Assembly: GCA_030645955.1 (NCBI GenBank)
Contig: JAUSMR010000067.1
Coordinates: forward strand, 1-64,000
Reading direction: 5' to 3'
Length of the DNA: 64,000 bases
Source: Gallionella sp.
GTDB taxonomy: Bacteria; Pseudomonadota; Gammaproteobacteria; Burkholderiales; Gallionellaceae
The notes beneath the pieces were generated by a model. That model ran no database searches, was not told where the DNA came from, and worked only from the letters and a program-made list of their open reading frames with translations. Positions 34,706 through 42,231 of the stretch are shown here, piece after piece (position 1 is the first letter of the stretch; the number at the start of each line of letters is the position of its first letter). The translations under genes and the position numbers were made by a program.

Positions 34706-37036
34706 ATGAAACGGAAACGTGTTTTTGCGTTGAGCATGATCGTGCTGGCAGTCAGCCAGGTGGTGCATGCCGAGGTGGGTGCAGTGCCGGAGGTGAGCGT
34801 GACCGAGCCGGTTACACCGGTTGCTGCCGAACCAGCCGGGGTGAGCACATTGCCGGAGGTCAGCGTGACCTCCACGACAATTGATGACCGCTTCGATTCC
34901 AAGCGCGGCGAAGCATCAAATATCAACAACATCAGCGGCAAGAAGGTGGATGACGAGCATGGCAAAAACCTCGTGGAGATACTCGAATCCATCCCGGGCG
35001 TAACTGCCGAAGTGCAGAGCGGCGACTCGGTGAAAATCATGTTGCGCGGCGTGGAAGCGCAGCGTTACATGGGCGAAAAACCCGGTGTGGCGATCGTGAT
35101 CGACGGCGTGCCGGTCCTGGAGCGTACCGGTCGCGTCAATATCGATCTGGACAACATCGACTCGATCAAGGTCATCAAGGGCGGCGCATCGTATCTGTTC
35201 GGTGAGGACGCTTTGTCCGGCGCAGTAATCATCACCACCAAGCGCGGCGCGAAAATGGCAGGCTTTACTTACGGTGTTGAAGCAGGCAGCTTCAATTACC
35301 ACAAGAGCCTGGTTCGTGCAGGATTTTCCAAAGACAACCTGGTCGGGCATGTGCAAGTCACAGAACGGAAAACGGATGGCTATCATGACCAGGGCGATTC
35401 CTCCGCGAATTACCTGGACGGCAAGCTGCAATATATGATTGACGGGACCAGCGATATCGCTTTCGGTTTTGAGCAATCCAAGCGTGCCAAGGATAGCCAC
35501 GGCACGGTAAAAGGAGTGACCGCCGCCGCGCTGGATCCGCAGAGTTTCAGTGGCGGCAAGGATTATGCGCGTAACTATGATGTCGATCTGAACAAGTGGA
35601 ATCTTACTTATGCCAAGGACCTTGGTTCCACAGGCAATTTGCTGGTGAATACCTATGTTTTCAAGGATCACACCTACAGTTGGCAAAATCCCAGCGGCTT
35701 CCTGCGGACTACCGCCGGATGTACCGGCACAAATGTGACCGCTATTGCCGCTTGTAACATGGCCAATATTAATGATGCCTATGTCAGCGGCGCCGATACC
35801 GATCAGGAGCAAAAAGGGCTGAAGACGGAGTGGCGCAAGGGCGGTGAACAGGCCGGCCTGATGGCGGGGCTGGATGTGCAGTCGTTTTCGGATCGGGCGT
35901 TAACCAAGAGTCTGGTGACATACACAACCCGCGGCACTGCTATTAATGGAGGCAATCCATTGAATCTTGCGGGGGCAACGACTGCCGATAACTTGTCCAC
36001 CTCCACCACCAAGGCGGTGTACGGTGAATTAAAATGGCAGGCAACCGACCCGTTGACGGCCACGCTGAATGCGCGTTACGACAATATCGATGCCCAATAC
36101 GAAAGCTATATTCCGCTCACTGCCGCTCAAATTACGGCAGGCAGAACGACCACCGGCGAAAAGACTTTCAAGGTCTGGTCGGAACGCGTCGGTGTGAATT
36201 ATGCGTTGTCGGCGGAACGCGAAATCTACTCGAACATATCCACCGGATTCCGCGTGCCAACCATCGGCCAGTTATACGGCGGCAGCATCACGCCGACTGG
36301 TACGGTGCTGGCCAATCCGGACCTAGTTCCGGAAAAATCCTGGAACAGGGAAATCGGCTTGCGCGCCAAGAGCGATCTGCTCGGCATCGCGCTGGACATG
36401 GATGTGGCGCTGTTCCAGATCGACCGCAAGAACTTCATCCTGAACACCGGCGGCCAGTATCAGACTGACCCTGTAGCCGAGCAGTATCAGAATATTGGCG
36501 GCGTGCGCAACCGCGGCCTAGAGCTGGGCGTTAAGACGGATGCCAGTGAAGCATGGTCGGGTGATATCGCCTACACCTATCTGGATGCGAAGTTCACCAG
36601 GAACGACTCCTACTGGATGGGTATGGGATCGCGCACCGTGCCGTTGCCTTCGGTGCTGTACAACAACACCGGCAATGTCGTGCCGCGCACCCCCAAACAC
36701 AAGGTCAACCTGTCAACGCGCTACCGTTACACACCGGCGCTGACTTTCTCAGCGGAGATGAATTCGCAGAGCGGCATCTACGCCGACGAAGTGAACCTGG
36801 TCAGGATAGGGGGCCGCACGCTGTTCAACGCGATGGCCAACTATGAAATCAAGGCCGAGCGCAATGTGAAATGGTCGGCATTCGCGCGTATCGACAACCT
36901 GTTCGACCGTCGCTATTACAGCACGATACGCGGCGGGTCGGATGGCGACGGCAACGGCGTCTATAACGCGGAAGACATGTCCATCACAGTCGACCCCGGC
37001 CGTGTGTGGACGGCCGGCCTGACGGTGAATTTCTAA
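34706..37036 (+). CDS. TonB-dependent outer-membrane receptor (operon lead gene)
   Basis: 776 residues. Signal peptide MKRKRVFALSMIVLAVSQVV ending VHA-EV. Two copies of PEVSVT follow, the second (LPEVSVTSTTIDDRF) being a plausible TonB box. The plug domain is at about 60-180 (LVEILESIPGVTAEVQSGDS; IDSIKVIKGGASYLFGEDAL), followed by a 22-strand-type barrel ending in PGRVWTAGLTVNF with terminal Phe. It imports a ligand too large for porins, using energy from TonB-ExbBD. It leads a coupled operon of redox proteins, which is unusual for a siderophore receptor. AAGGGG precedes the ATG. Substrate unknown. Confidence 0.95.
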   Translation: MKRKRVFALSMIVLAVSQVVHAEVGAVPEVSVTEPVTPVAAEPAGVSTLPEVSVTSTTIDDRFDSKRGEASNINNISGKKVDDEHGKNLVEILESIPGVTAEVQSGDSVKIMLRGVEAQRYMGEKPGVAIVIDGVPVLERTGRVNIDLDNIDSIKVIKGGASYLFGEDALSGAVIITTKRGAKMAGFTYGVEAGSFNYHKSLVRAGFSKDNLVGHVQVTERKTDGYHDQGDSSANYLDGKLQYMIDGTSDIAFGFEQSKRAKDSHGTVKGVTAAALDPQSFSGGKDYARNYDVDLNKWNLTYAKDLGSTGNLLVNTYVFKDHTYSWQNPSGFLRTTAGCTGTNVTAIAACNMANINDAYVSGADTDQEQKGLKTEWRKGGEQAGLMAGLDVQSFSDRALTKSLVTYTTRGTAINGGNPLNLAGATTADNLSTSTTKAVYGELKWQATDPLTATLNARYDNIDAQYESYIPLTAAQITAGRTTTGEKTFKVWSERVGVNYALSAEREIYSNISTGFRVPTIGQLYGGSITPTGTVLANPDLVPEKSWNREIGLRAKSDLLGIALDMDVALFQIDRKNFILNTGGQYQTDPVAEQYQNIGGVRNRGLELGVKTDASEAWSGDIAYTYLDAKFTRNDSYWMGMGSRTVPLPSVLYNNTGNVVPRTPKHKVNLSTRYRYTPALTFSAEMNSQSGIYADEVNLVRIGGRTLFNAMANYEIKAERNVKWSAFARIDNLFDRRYYSTIRGGSDGDGNGVYNAEDMSITVDPGRVWTAGLTVNF

Positions 37037-37114
37037 GGGAAGAGGCATGCAGAAAAGGACTTTACTGACAACACACCTCAAGTTCTGGGGCTGAAGATTC
37101 CGATGAGGCTGACA

Positions 37115-38365
37115 ATGTCAAAGTTGAATCTCTGTGTCGTCGCAATGCTGGCGGCACTGTCGATGAACGGCTACTGCGAAGATTATCGCGGTGGTGAGGA
37201 ACGGGGGGGGCAGGGAGGCCGACCCGGCGAAGCGCAGGTTGCCGAATGGCGTGCCAAGCGTGAGGCTGGTGAAGGCAAGGCTGCCGCAGCGGATGCGCCA
37301 GACGCCTCTTCGGTCTCCGCTGTCTCTGCTGCCGGGCATCGGCACGGCGGCGCACCCGCCATCGGCGGCAAGCCTGAGGTGGGCGCGCGTAGCGGCAGTC
37401 GTCCCGGCGGCATGGGTATGCGCAGTGGCGTGGCAATCTGGCTGGCGGATTCGCCGCCGATGCGCGGCGACGGGTCACGCCCGGGAGGCGCTCGCGGGGG
37501 CGGCATGGGTGGCATGGATATGGGCGGGGGACGCGGCGGTCCACCCATGAAGCGTTTATGGCCACGGCTAGGCAATGATCCGCAGAAATCCGGCTTTGCC
37601 CGCGAGGACGCAGAGGCCGCGACGGAGATCATGCTGGCCTCACCCGGCAAGCCGGAGGGTGAACCCCTGCCGGCATCGGCTGAGTCCCATGCAGGGCTTG
37701 CTTTTCAGGTGCCTGCCCAGGGTTACTACCGCGTTTATCTCACGACCCGCAAACTTCAAGGGGAGATGCTGAGCGTCAGCGTCGCCAAGGCCGAGGTGGC
37801 CAACTTCGGGCATGGCGGCGACGAGGAAGAGCAGGCCAGGGCCATGCTGGCTCCGCGTTTTCTTGAGTCTGCGCCCATCGAAATCGTCCGCGAGCGCCAG
37901 CCGCGCGAGAAGCAATTTTTTCAGCTGAAGTCCGGCGATGAGCAGGCTTACCTCGTTCTGCAAAAAGGGCTTCCGCTGCAGGGCGCGCGCGTGCGTTTCG
38001 TCAGTCACCAGGGCTGGAGCAAGGAAGCGGTGAGCGACGAGCAGGGGAGGGTCGTTTTTCAGGTGATCCGCGATTACTATCCGCAATGGAGCGAATTCCA
38101 GAAACGGTTCAAGGCCACCTGTCTGGTGATTGCCGAGGCGGATGCCGCCGAATCCGGCAACTACAAGGATCAGCCCTATACCACGGTGCGCTATCAGGCG
38201 ACCCTGTCCGGCAGCTACCAGCCCTCGCCGGACGACTACATGTCCTATGCATGGGGACTCGGCATCGGCCTGTTGATCGTTCTGTTTTGCGGCGTGGCTG
38301 TTTATCTCTACCGCCGCCGCAGGATCAAACCTTTTCAGGAGTTGCGATTCAATGAAAGCAAGTAA
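37115..38365 (+). CDS. Periplasmic Gly/Met/His-rich protein with C-terminal membrane anchor
   Basis: About 416 residues. Signal peptide MSKLNLCVVAMLAALSMNGY, cut near YCE. Residues about 20-150 are low complexity, rich in Gly, Arg, Met and some His (GHRHGG; GMGMRSG; GGMGGMDMGGGRGG), compatible with metal binding. A globular beta-rich part follows at about 190-370; its GLPLQGARVRFVSHQGWSKE stretch resembles DUF4198-type proteins linked to metal uptake in other bacteria. A C-terminal helix at about 380-400 (YAWGLGIGLLIVLFCGVAVY) ends in RRRR, anchoring it in the inner membrane with the bulk in the periplasm. The start at 37,115 follows GAGG. A metal or metal-complex carrier role is inference. 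Confidence 0.7.
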   Translation: MSKLNLCVVAMLAALSMNGYCEDYRGGEERGGQGGRPGEAQVAEWRAKREAGEGKAAAADAPDASSVSAVSAAGHRHGGAPAIGGKPEVGARSGSRPGGMGMRSGVAIWLADSPPMRGDGSRPGGARGGGMGGMDMGGGRGGPPMKRLWPRLGNDPQKSGFAREDAEAATEIMLASPGKPEGEPLPASAESHAGLAFQVPAQGYYRVYLTTRKLQGEMLSVSVAKAEVANFGHGGDEEEQARAMLAPRFLESAPIEIVRERQPREKQFFQLKSGDEQAYLVLQKGLPLQGARVRFVSHQGWSKEAVSDEQGRVVFQVIRDYYPQWSEFQKRFKATCLVIAEADAAESGNYKDQPYTTVRYQATLSGSYQPSPDDYMSYAWGLGIGLLIVLFCGVAVYLYRRRRIKPFQELRFNESK

Positions 38366-39350
38366 TACGCGCCTGCAGGCAGTGCGCGATGCCGTCAACC
38401 GGGTCGATCTCAAACGCTTCCGTTTCTGGTTCCAGCTGGTTGCCTTCGTCCTTTTTGTCTATGGCGGCTATTTCGCGATAGACCTGGGGTCGCGCCTGCC
38501 GTTTTTTTCCTGCGGCTACAATGACGAGGGACGCGCGGGTATCTGCTATCTGTTGCCGCTGCAGCACCAGCTGAGCCAGCCCTGGCCGAGGCTGTTCAGC
38601 CTCGCGAGCATCGCCATCCTCACGGGCTTTCTGACTTTCACGCTCTGGTTCATCGTCCTGAACAAGGGCTGGTGCGGCTACATCTGCCCGCTGGGTACCA
38701 TTCAGGACTGGATTACCGCGCTGCGCCGCCGCATCGGCATACGCTATTCGACGTACAGCGAGAGCCAGTTTGAACAGCTTACCAAGGTGAAATACCTGCT
38801 GCTGGCGTTGATGATCCTGATCCCGCTCGGCGTCGGCGGCGGCCTGTTCTCCCACGACGTCAGCCCGCCGTTCTGCCTGATCTGCCCCGCACGCATGGTT
38901 CTGCCGGCGTTCACCGGCGACCTGTCGCAATTCACGATCGATTTTTCGAGCAAGACGGCGATGGTCATGACGGCTCTGGGCATATCGGTCACGGCGCTGT
39001 TCCTGGTTGGCTCTTTCGTCAGGAAGAGATTCTTCTGCTTCTTTTGCCCGATGAGCGCGCTGCATTACCTGCTTTCAAAGCCTGCCTTGCTGAAGCTGAA
39101 GAAGGACGGCAACAAATGCACGCGCTGCGGCGACTGCTACCGTGTCTGCGATATGGGGATCAAGGAGATCGCCGATGACGTCACGACCGTCAACATCATG
39201 ACCGATGACTGCACGATGTGCCTCAAGTGCGTTTCTTCATGTCCCGAGAATGGGACGCTGAAAGCCACCTTTGCAGGTATCCCGATCTTCGAATCTACCG
39301 AAGAGGGTTTTATTAAACGTATGGGTAAGGGGATGCAAAATGGAAAGTGA
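38352..39350 (+). CDS. NapH/CcoG-like membrane iron-sulfur protein
   Basis: 332 residues with about five membrane helices (FWFQLVAFVLFVYGGYFAID; the LASIAILTGFLTFTLWFIVL helix; others at about 155, 205 and 220). Cytoplasmic CxxCP motifs are GWCGYICPLG, FCLICPARM and FFCFFCPMSA. A C-terminal 2x[4Fe-4S] ferredoxin domain follows (CTRCGDCYRVCDMG; CTMCLKCVSSCPENG). Proteins of this type (NapH, NosR C-terminus, CcoG, MauN) move electrons from quinol or ferredoxin across or along the inner membrane. Here it probably feeds low-potential electrons to the cysteine-rich protein encoded next. AGGAG lies 10 bases before the ATG; it overlaps the previous gene by 14 bp and the next by 11 bp. Confidence 0.9.
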   Translation: MKASNTRLQAVRDAVNRVDLKRFRFWFQLVAFVLFVYGGYFAIDLGSRLPFFSCGYNDEGRAGICYLLPLQHQLSQPWPRLFSLASIAILTGFLTFTLWFIVLNKGWCGYICPLGTIQDWITALRRRIGIRYSTYSESQFEQLTKVKYLLLALMILIPLGVGGGLFSHDVSPPFCLICPARMVLPAFTGDLSQFTIDFSSKTAMVMTALGISVTALFLVGSFVRKRFFCFFCPMSALHYLLSKPALLKLKKDGNKCTRCGDCYRVCDMGIKEIADDVTTVNIMTDDCTMCLKCVSSCPENGTLKATFAGIPIFESTEEGFIKRMGKGMQNGK

Positions 39351-40626
39351 TTCTAAAGTGATACCGATACATCCGTCACCGTATAACCTTTCGCGCCAGG
39401 CGGCCGAGGCGGAGAACGTGCTGGATCACATCGTGGACGATTTTTCCGATAACCCCGAGGCTATGCAGTATTTCTACGATCTGTTTCGCCGCGTGTATTG
39501 CCAGGGAGAAGAACTGAAACACGAAGGCATGCTGGTCGGGACGACCTGTATTCATGCGCCCGAGGAATTGATCTATGCTTTCGGCGCGACGCCGGTGCGC
39601 TTGTGCAACGGTTCCTATCATTACGATCAGCGCGGTGCGGATTTCATGCCGGCAAAATCCTGTTCGCTGGTGAAAGCGACGCTGGGCATGCTGAATTCGG
39701 AAACGGTGATCCCGAAGACCGGCAAGCCGGACATGATCGTCAATCCCACCACCTGCGACCAGAAGAAAAAGGCCAGCGCGATGATGGAGGGCATGGGCTA
39801 TTCGGTGTATGACCTCGAACTACCGAGCGTCAAGGAGAGCGAAGCATCGCGTGTCTACTGGCAACGTTCGGTGCGCCAGTTCGCTGAGCGCTTGCGCGAG
39901 TTGACGGGGCGCAGGCTGACGCGCAAGAACCTGAAAGAGGCGATGGCGAAAACCGGGCGTGCGCAGGCGGCGTTTCGCACCCTGCACAACTACCGCCTCA
40001 AGTCTCCCTCGTTGATTTTGGGCAAGGACGCGTTCCTCGTGACCAATGCGTATTTCTTTGACGACATCGGCCGTTGGACTGCTGCGGTTGAGAAGCTGAA
40101 CGAAGAACTCGCGCAACGCGACCAGGCGGGATTCAAGGCGGTGCAGAGCAAGGCGCCGCGTGTTCTGTTCACCGGCTCGCCGCCGATTTTCCCCAACCTC
40201 AAATTGCCCTTGCTGATCGAAGAATCAGGCGGGGTGGTGGTAACGGACGAAACTTGTTCCTCAAACCGCATGTTGTATGACATGACGGCGGTGGATGAGT
40301 GGCTGGTGAACGATATGGTGGACAGCCTGGCCGACAAATATCTCAAGCCCTGCACCTGCCCGATCTTCACCCGCAACGATGACCGCAGGCGCCGTCTGCT
40401 CGATCTGGTCTCGAGTTTCAATGTGGACGGGGTGGTGTATCAGGCCTTCGCGGGATGCCAGGTATACGAGATGGAGTACCGCAGCGTGGCCGAGGAATTC
40501 AACAAAGCGGGTATTCCCCTGCTGTACGTGGAGACCGATTACAGCCCGGATGACAAAGGCCAGTTGTCCACGCGTATCGAGGCATTCCTGGAGTCGCTGA
40601 AGAACAGAAGGAAACAACGCGCATGA
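39340..40626 (+). CDS. 2-hydroxyacyl-CoA dehydratase-like / double-cubane-type iron-sulfur protein
   Basis: 428 residues of the HgdB/BcrC/FldC family (GTTCIHAPEELIYAFGATPV; VNPTTCDQKKKASAMMEGMG; FAGCQVYEMEYRSV). Nine cysteines are visible, at about 54, 70, 89, 108, 139, 306, 338, 340 and 373, several at family positions. Classical dehydratases need two different subunits. Here one such gene stands alone with an activator ATPase, the arrangement of double-cubane cluster proteins, which perform ATP-dependent low-potential reductions of small molecules. No acyl-CoA metabolism genes are nearby. The start at 39,340 follows a GGGG tract; an upstream in-frame start would add 23 residues that overlap the NapH-like gene. 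The substrate is unknown. Confidence 0.85.
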   Translation: MESDSKVIPIHPSPYNLSRQAAEAENVLDHIVDDFSDNPEAMQYFYDLFRRVYCQGEELKHEGMLVGTTCIHAPEELIYAFGATPVRLCNGSYHYDQRGADFMPAKSCSLVKATLGMLNSETVIPKTGKPDMIVNPTTCDQKKKASAMMEGMGYSVYDLELPSVKESEASRVYWQRSVRQFAERLRELTGRRLTRKNLKEAMAKTGRAQAAFRTLHNYRLKSPSLILGKDAFLVTNAYFFDDIGRWTAAVEKLNEELAQRDQAGFKAVQSKAPRVLFTGSPPIFPNLKLPLLIEESGGVVVTDETCSSNRMLYDMTAVDEWLVNDMVDSLADKYLKPCTCPIFTRNDDRRRRLLDLVSSFNVDGVVYQAFAGCQVYEMEYRSVAEEFNKAGIPLLYVETDYSPDDKGQLSTRIEAFLESLKNRRKQRA

Positions 40627-41438
40627 TTTATTTCGCTGGAATAGATGTCGGTTCGACCGCCATCAAGGTGGCCGTCGTGGATGAAAATGGCAAGGTAGCC
40701 GGGGTGCACGTCACTCCCTCCGGCAGCCTGTTCCATAAGAACTCGCTGGAGGCATTGAACACGTTGCTTAACAAGTTGGGTATACGGCGCGAGGACGTGC
40801 GCTATCTGATTGCCACCGGCTACGGGCGCAAGCTGTTCAAGGAGGCGGACGATTCGATCAGCGAGATCACCGCCAACGCCATCGGCGCATTCGAGGCGGG
40901 CAAGGCTTATGGCGGCGTGCGCACTATCATCAACATCGGCGGGCAGGATTCGAAGGCGATCCAGATCGACAGCACCGGCAACGTCGTCAATTTTGCGATG
41001 AACGACAAATGCGCGGCGGGAACCGGGCGCTTTCTGGACGTGGCGGCACGCAACCTGGAACTGGATCTGGAAGATCTGGGCGACTGTCACTTTCAGGCCA
41101 GCAGTGCGCCGCTCAATATCAACAGCACCTGCACCGTGTTCGCCGAATCCGAGATCATCGGCCTGCTGGCCAAGGGGCACGGCAAGGCCGAGATCATCGC
41201 CGGTATCCATTACTCGATCGCTACACGCACGGTGCGTCTGGCCAAACGCGTCGGCATCGAAGACCGCGTGTATTTCGACGGCGGCCCGGCGTTGAACAAA
41301 GGGCTGGTCGCGGCGATACAGGATGAGTTGGGGCGCGAACTGGTGGTGCCGGATTATCCCCAGACGACGACTGCGTTCGGCGCGGCGATGCTGGCGCGCA
41401 GCGAATTCATGGCCGAACAAAGTATGGAAAAGGCATGA
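40623..41438 (+). CDS. ASKHA-type activating ATPase (HgdC/BadF family)
   Basis: 271 residues. Phosphate-1 motif GIDVGSTAIKVAVVD, phosphate-2 INIGGQDSKAIQID, adenosine motif VYFDGGPALNKGLVAAIQDE. The cluster-ligand cysteines are Cys130 (NDKCAAGTGRFL) and Cys170 (NSTCTVFAESEIIG), which in HgdC-type homodimers hold a bridging [4Fe-4S]. These ATPases inject single low-potential electrons into dehydratases, benzoyl-CoA reductases or double-cubane proteins. Its start codon overlaps the stop of the preceding gene (ATGA), so the two proteins are probably made in fixed ratio and work as a pair. Confidence 0.95.
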   Translation: MIYFAGIDVGSTAIKVAVVDENGKVAGVHVTPSGSLFHKNSLEALNTLLNKLGIRREDVRYLIATGYGRKLFKEADDSISEITANAIGAFEAGKAYGGVRTIINIGGQDSKAIQIDSTGNVVNFAMNDKCAAGTGRFLDVAARNLELDLEDLGDCHFQASSAPLNINSTCTVFAESEIIGLLAKGHGKAEIIAGIHYSIATRTVRLAKRVGIEDRVYFDGGPALNKGLVAAIQDELGRELVVPDYPQTTTAFGAAMLARSEFMAEQSMEKA

Positions 41439-42118
41439 CACCGGTAGATATTATTGTCGGCGCGCCGATGGCGGCGACGCTGGGTTTTGCCTATGGCATG
41501 GGCCCATGCCTCATCAGTTGCCTGCCTTTTCTCGGGCCGGTATTTCTTGCCAGCGACGGCGGCATCAGGAAGTCATGGAAGATCATTCTGCCGCTGTCCC
41601 TGGGCAGGCTGACTGCGTACGGCACGTTCGGGGCGATAGCCGGGACGCTTGGTCATTACGTCAAAGACACGATAGCAAACGATATCATACGCATCGTGAT
41701 TGGCTGCGCAGCGTTGATGATCGGGCTGGCGCTGCTGCTGCGCAAATCAGGCAATACCTGTGGCCCGGCACAGGTTCAGAGCGCTCCCCTGCGCCGCATG
41801 GATAAAGTTGAGAGTCAGCGAGTGCTCCTCCCGGGCGGATTGTTTCTGATGGGCATCGGCATGGCACTGAGTCCCTGCGCGCCCCTGGGGATCGTATTGT
41901 TCTCGGCTGCCACGGCCGGCAGCGCCGTCGGCGGGCTATCGCTGGGGTTGAGTTTCGGCCTGGGAGCGATCGTGATTCCCGCGCTGGCCTATGGCATCGG
42001 CATGGCGTATCTGGGTACGCGATTGCGCGAACAATTGCAGAGCTGGCGCCCGAGGATCGAACGTATCAGCGCGCTGTTGCTGGTAGCGGTCGGGATCAGC
42101 AACCTGGCCAGATGGTAA
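41435..42118 (+). CDS. SafE/UreH/CcdA-like membrane protein
   Basis: 227 residues with about six membrane helices. Two related halves each carry a helix with Cys-Pro or Pro-Cys: GMGPCLISCLPFLGPVF near the N-terminus and GMALSPCAPLGIVLFSAATA in the middle. This is the fold of the LysE-like SafE (TSUP)/UreH-2/CcdA group, members of which move reductant, metals or sulfur compounds across the inner membrane. Its start overlaps the activator-ATPase stop by 4 bp, so it belongs to the same transcription unit. Whether it transports a metal or reducing equivalents is not decidable from sequence alone. Confidence 0.75.
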   Translation: MTPVDIIVGAPMAATLGFAYGMGPCLISCLPFLGPVFLASDGGIRKSWKIILPLSLGRLTAYGTFGAIAGTLGHYVKDTIANDIIRIVIGCAALMIGLALLLRKSGNTCGPAQVQSAPLRRMDKVESQRVLLPGGLFLMGIGMALSPCAPLGIVLFSAATAGSAVGGLSLGLSFGLGAIVIPALAYGIGMAYLGTRLREQLQSWRPRIERISALLLVAVGISNLARW

Positions 42119-42231
42119 AGAGCGCGGCCTGTTTTTTTAAAATATCAGATGATGCTCAGGGTTTCATCCATGGTTACCTCGGGGTGGCGGATGTAATGAA
42201 TTATGAAAGCATCATTAATTAAGGGATTTAC

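Noticed and set aside
39340..41438. Amino-acid fermentation or benzoyl-CoA pathway
   Set aside because: Only one dehydratase-like subunit and no CoA-transferase, acyl-CoA dehydrogenase or ring-cleavage genes in the window.
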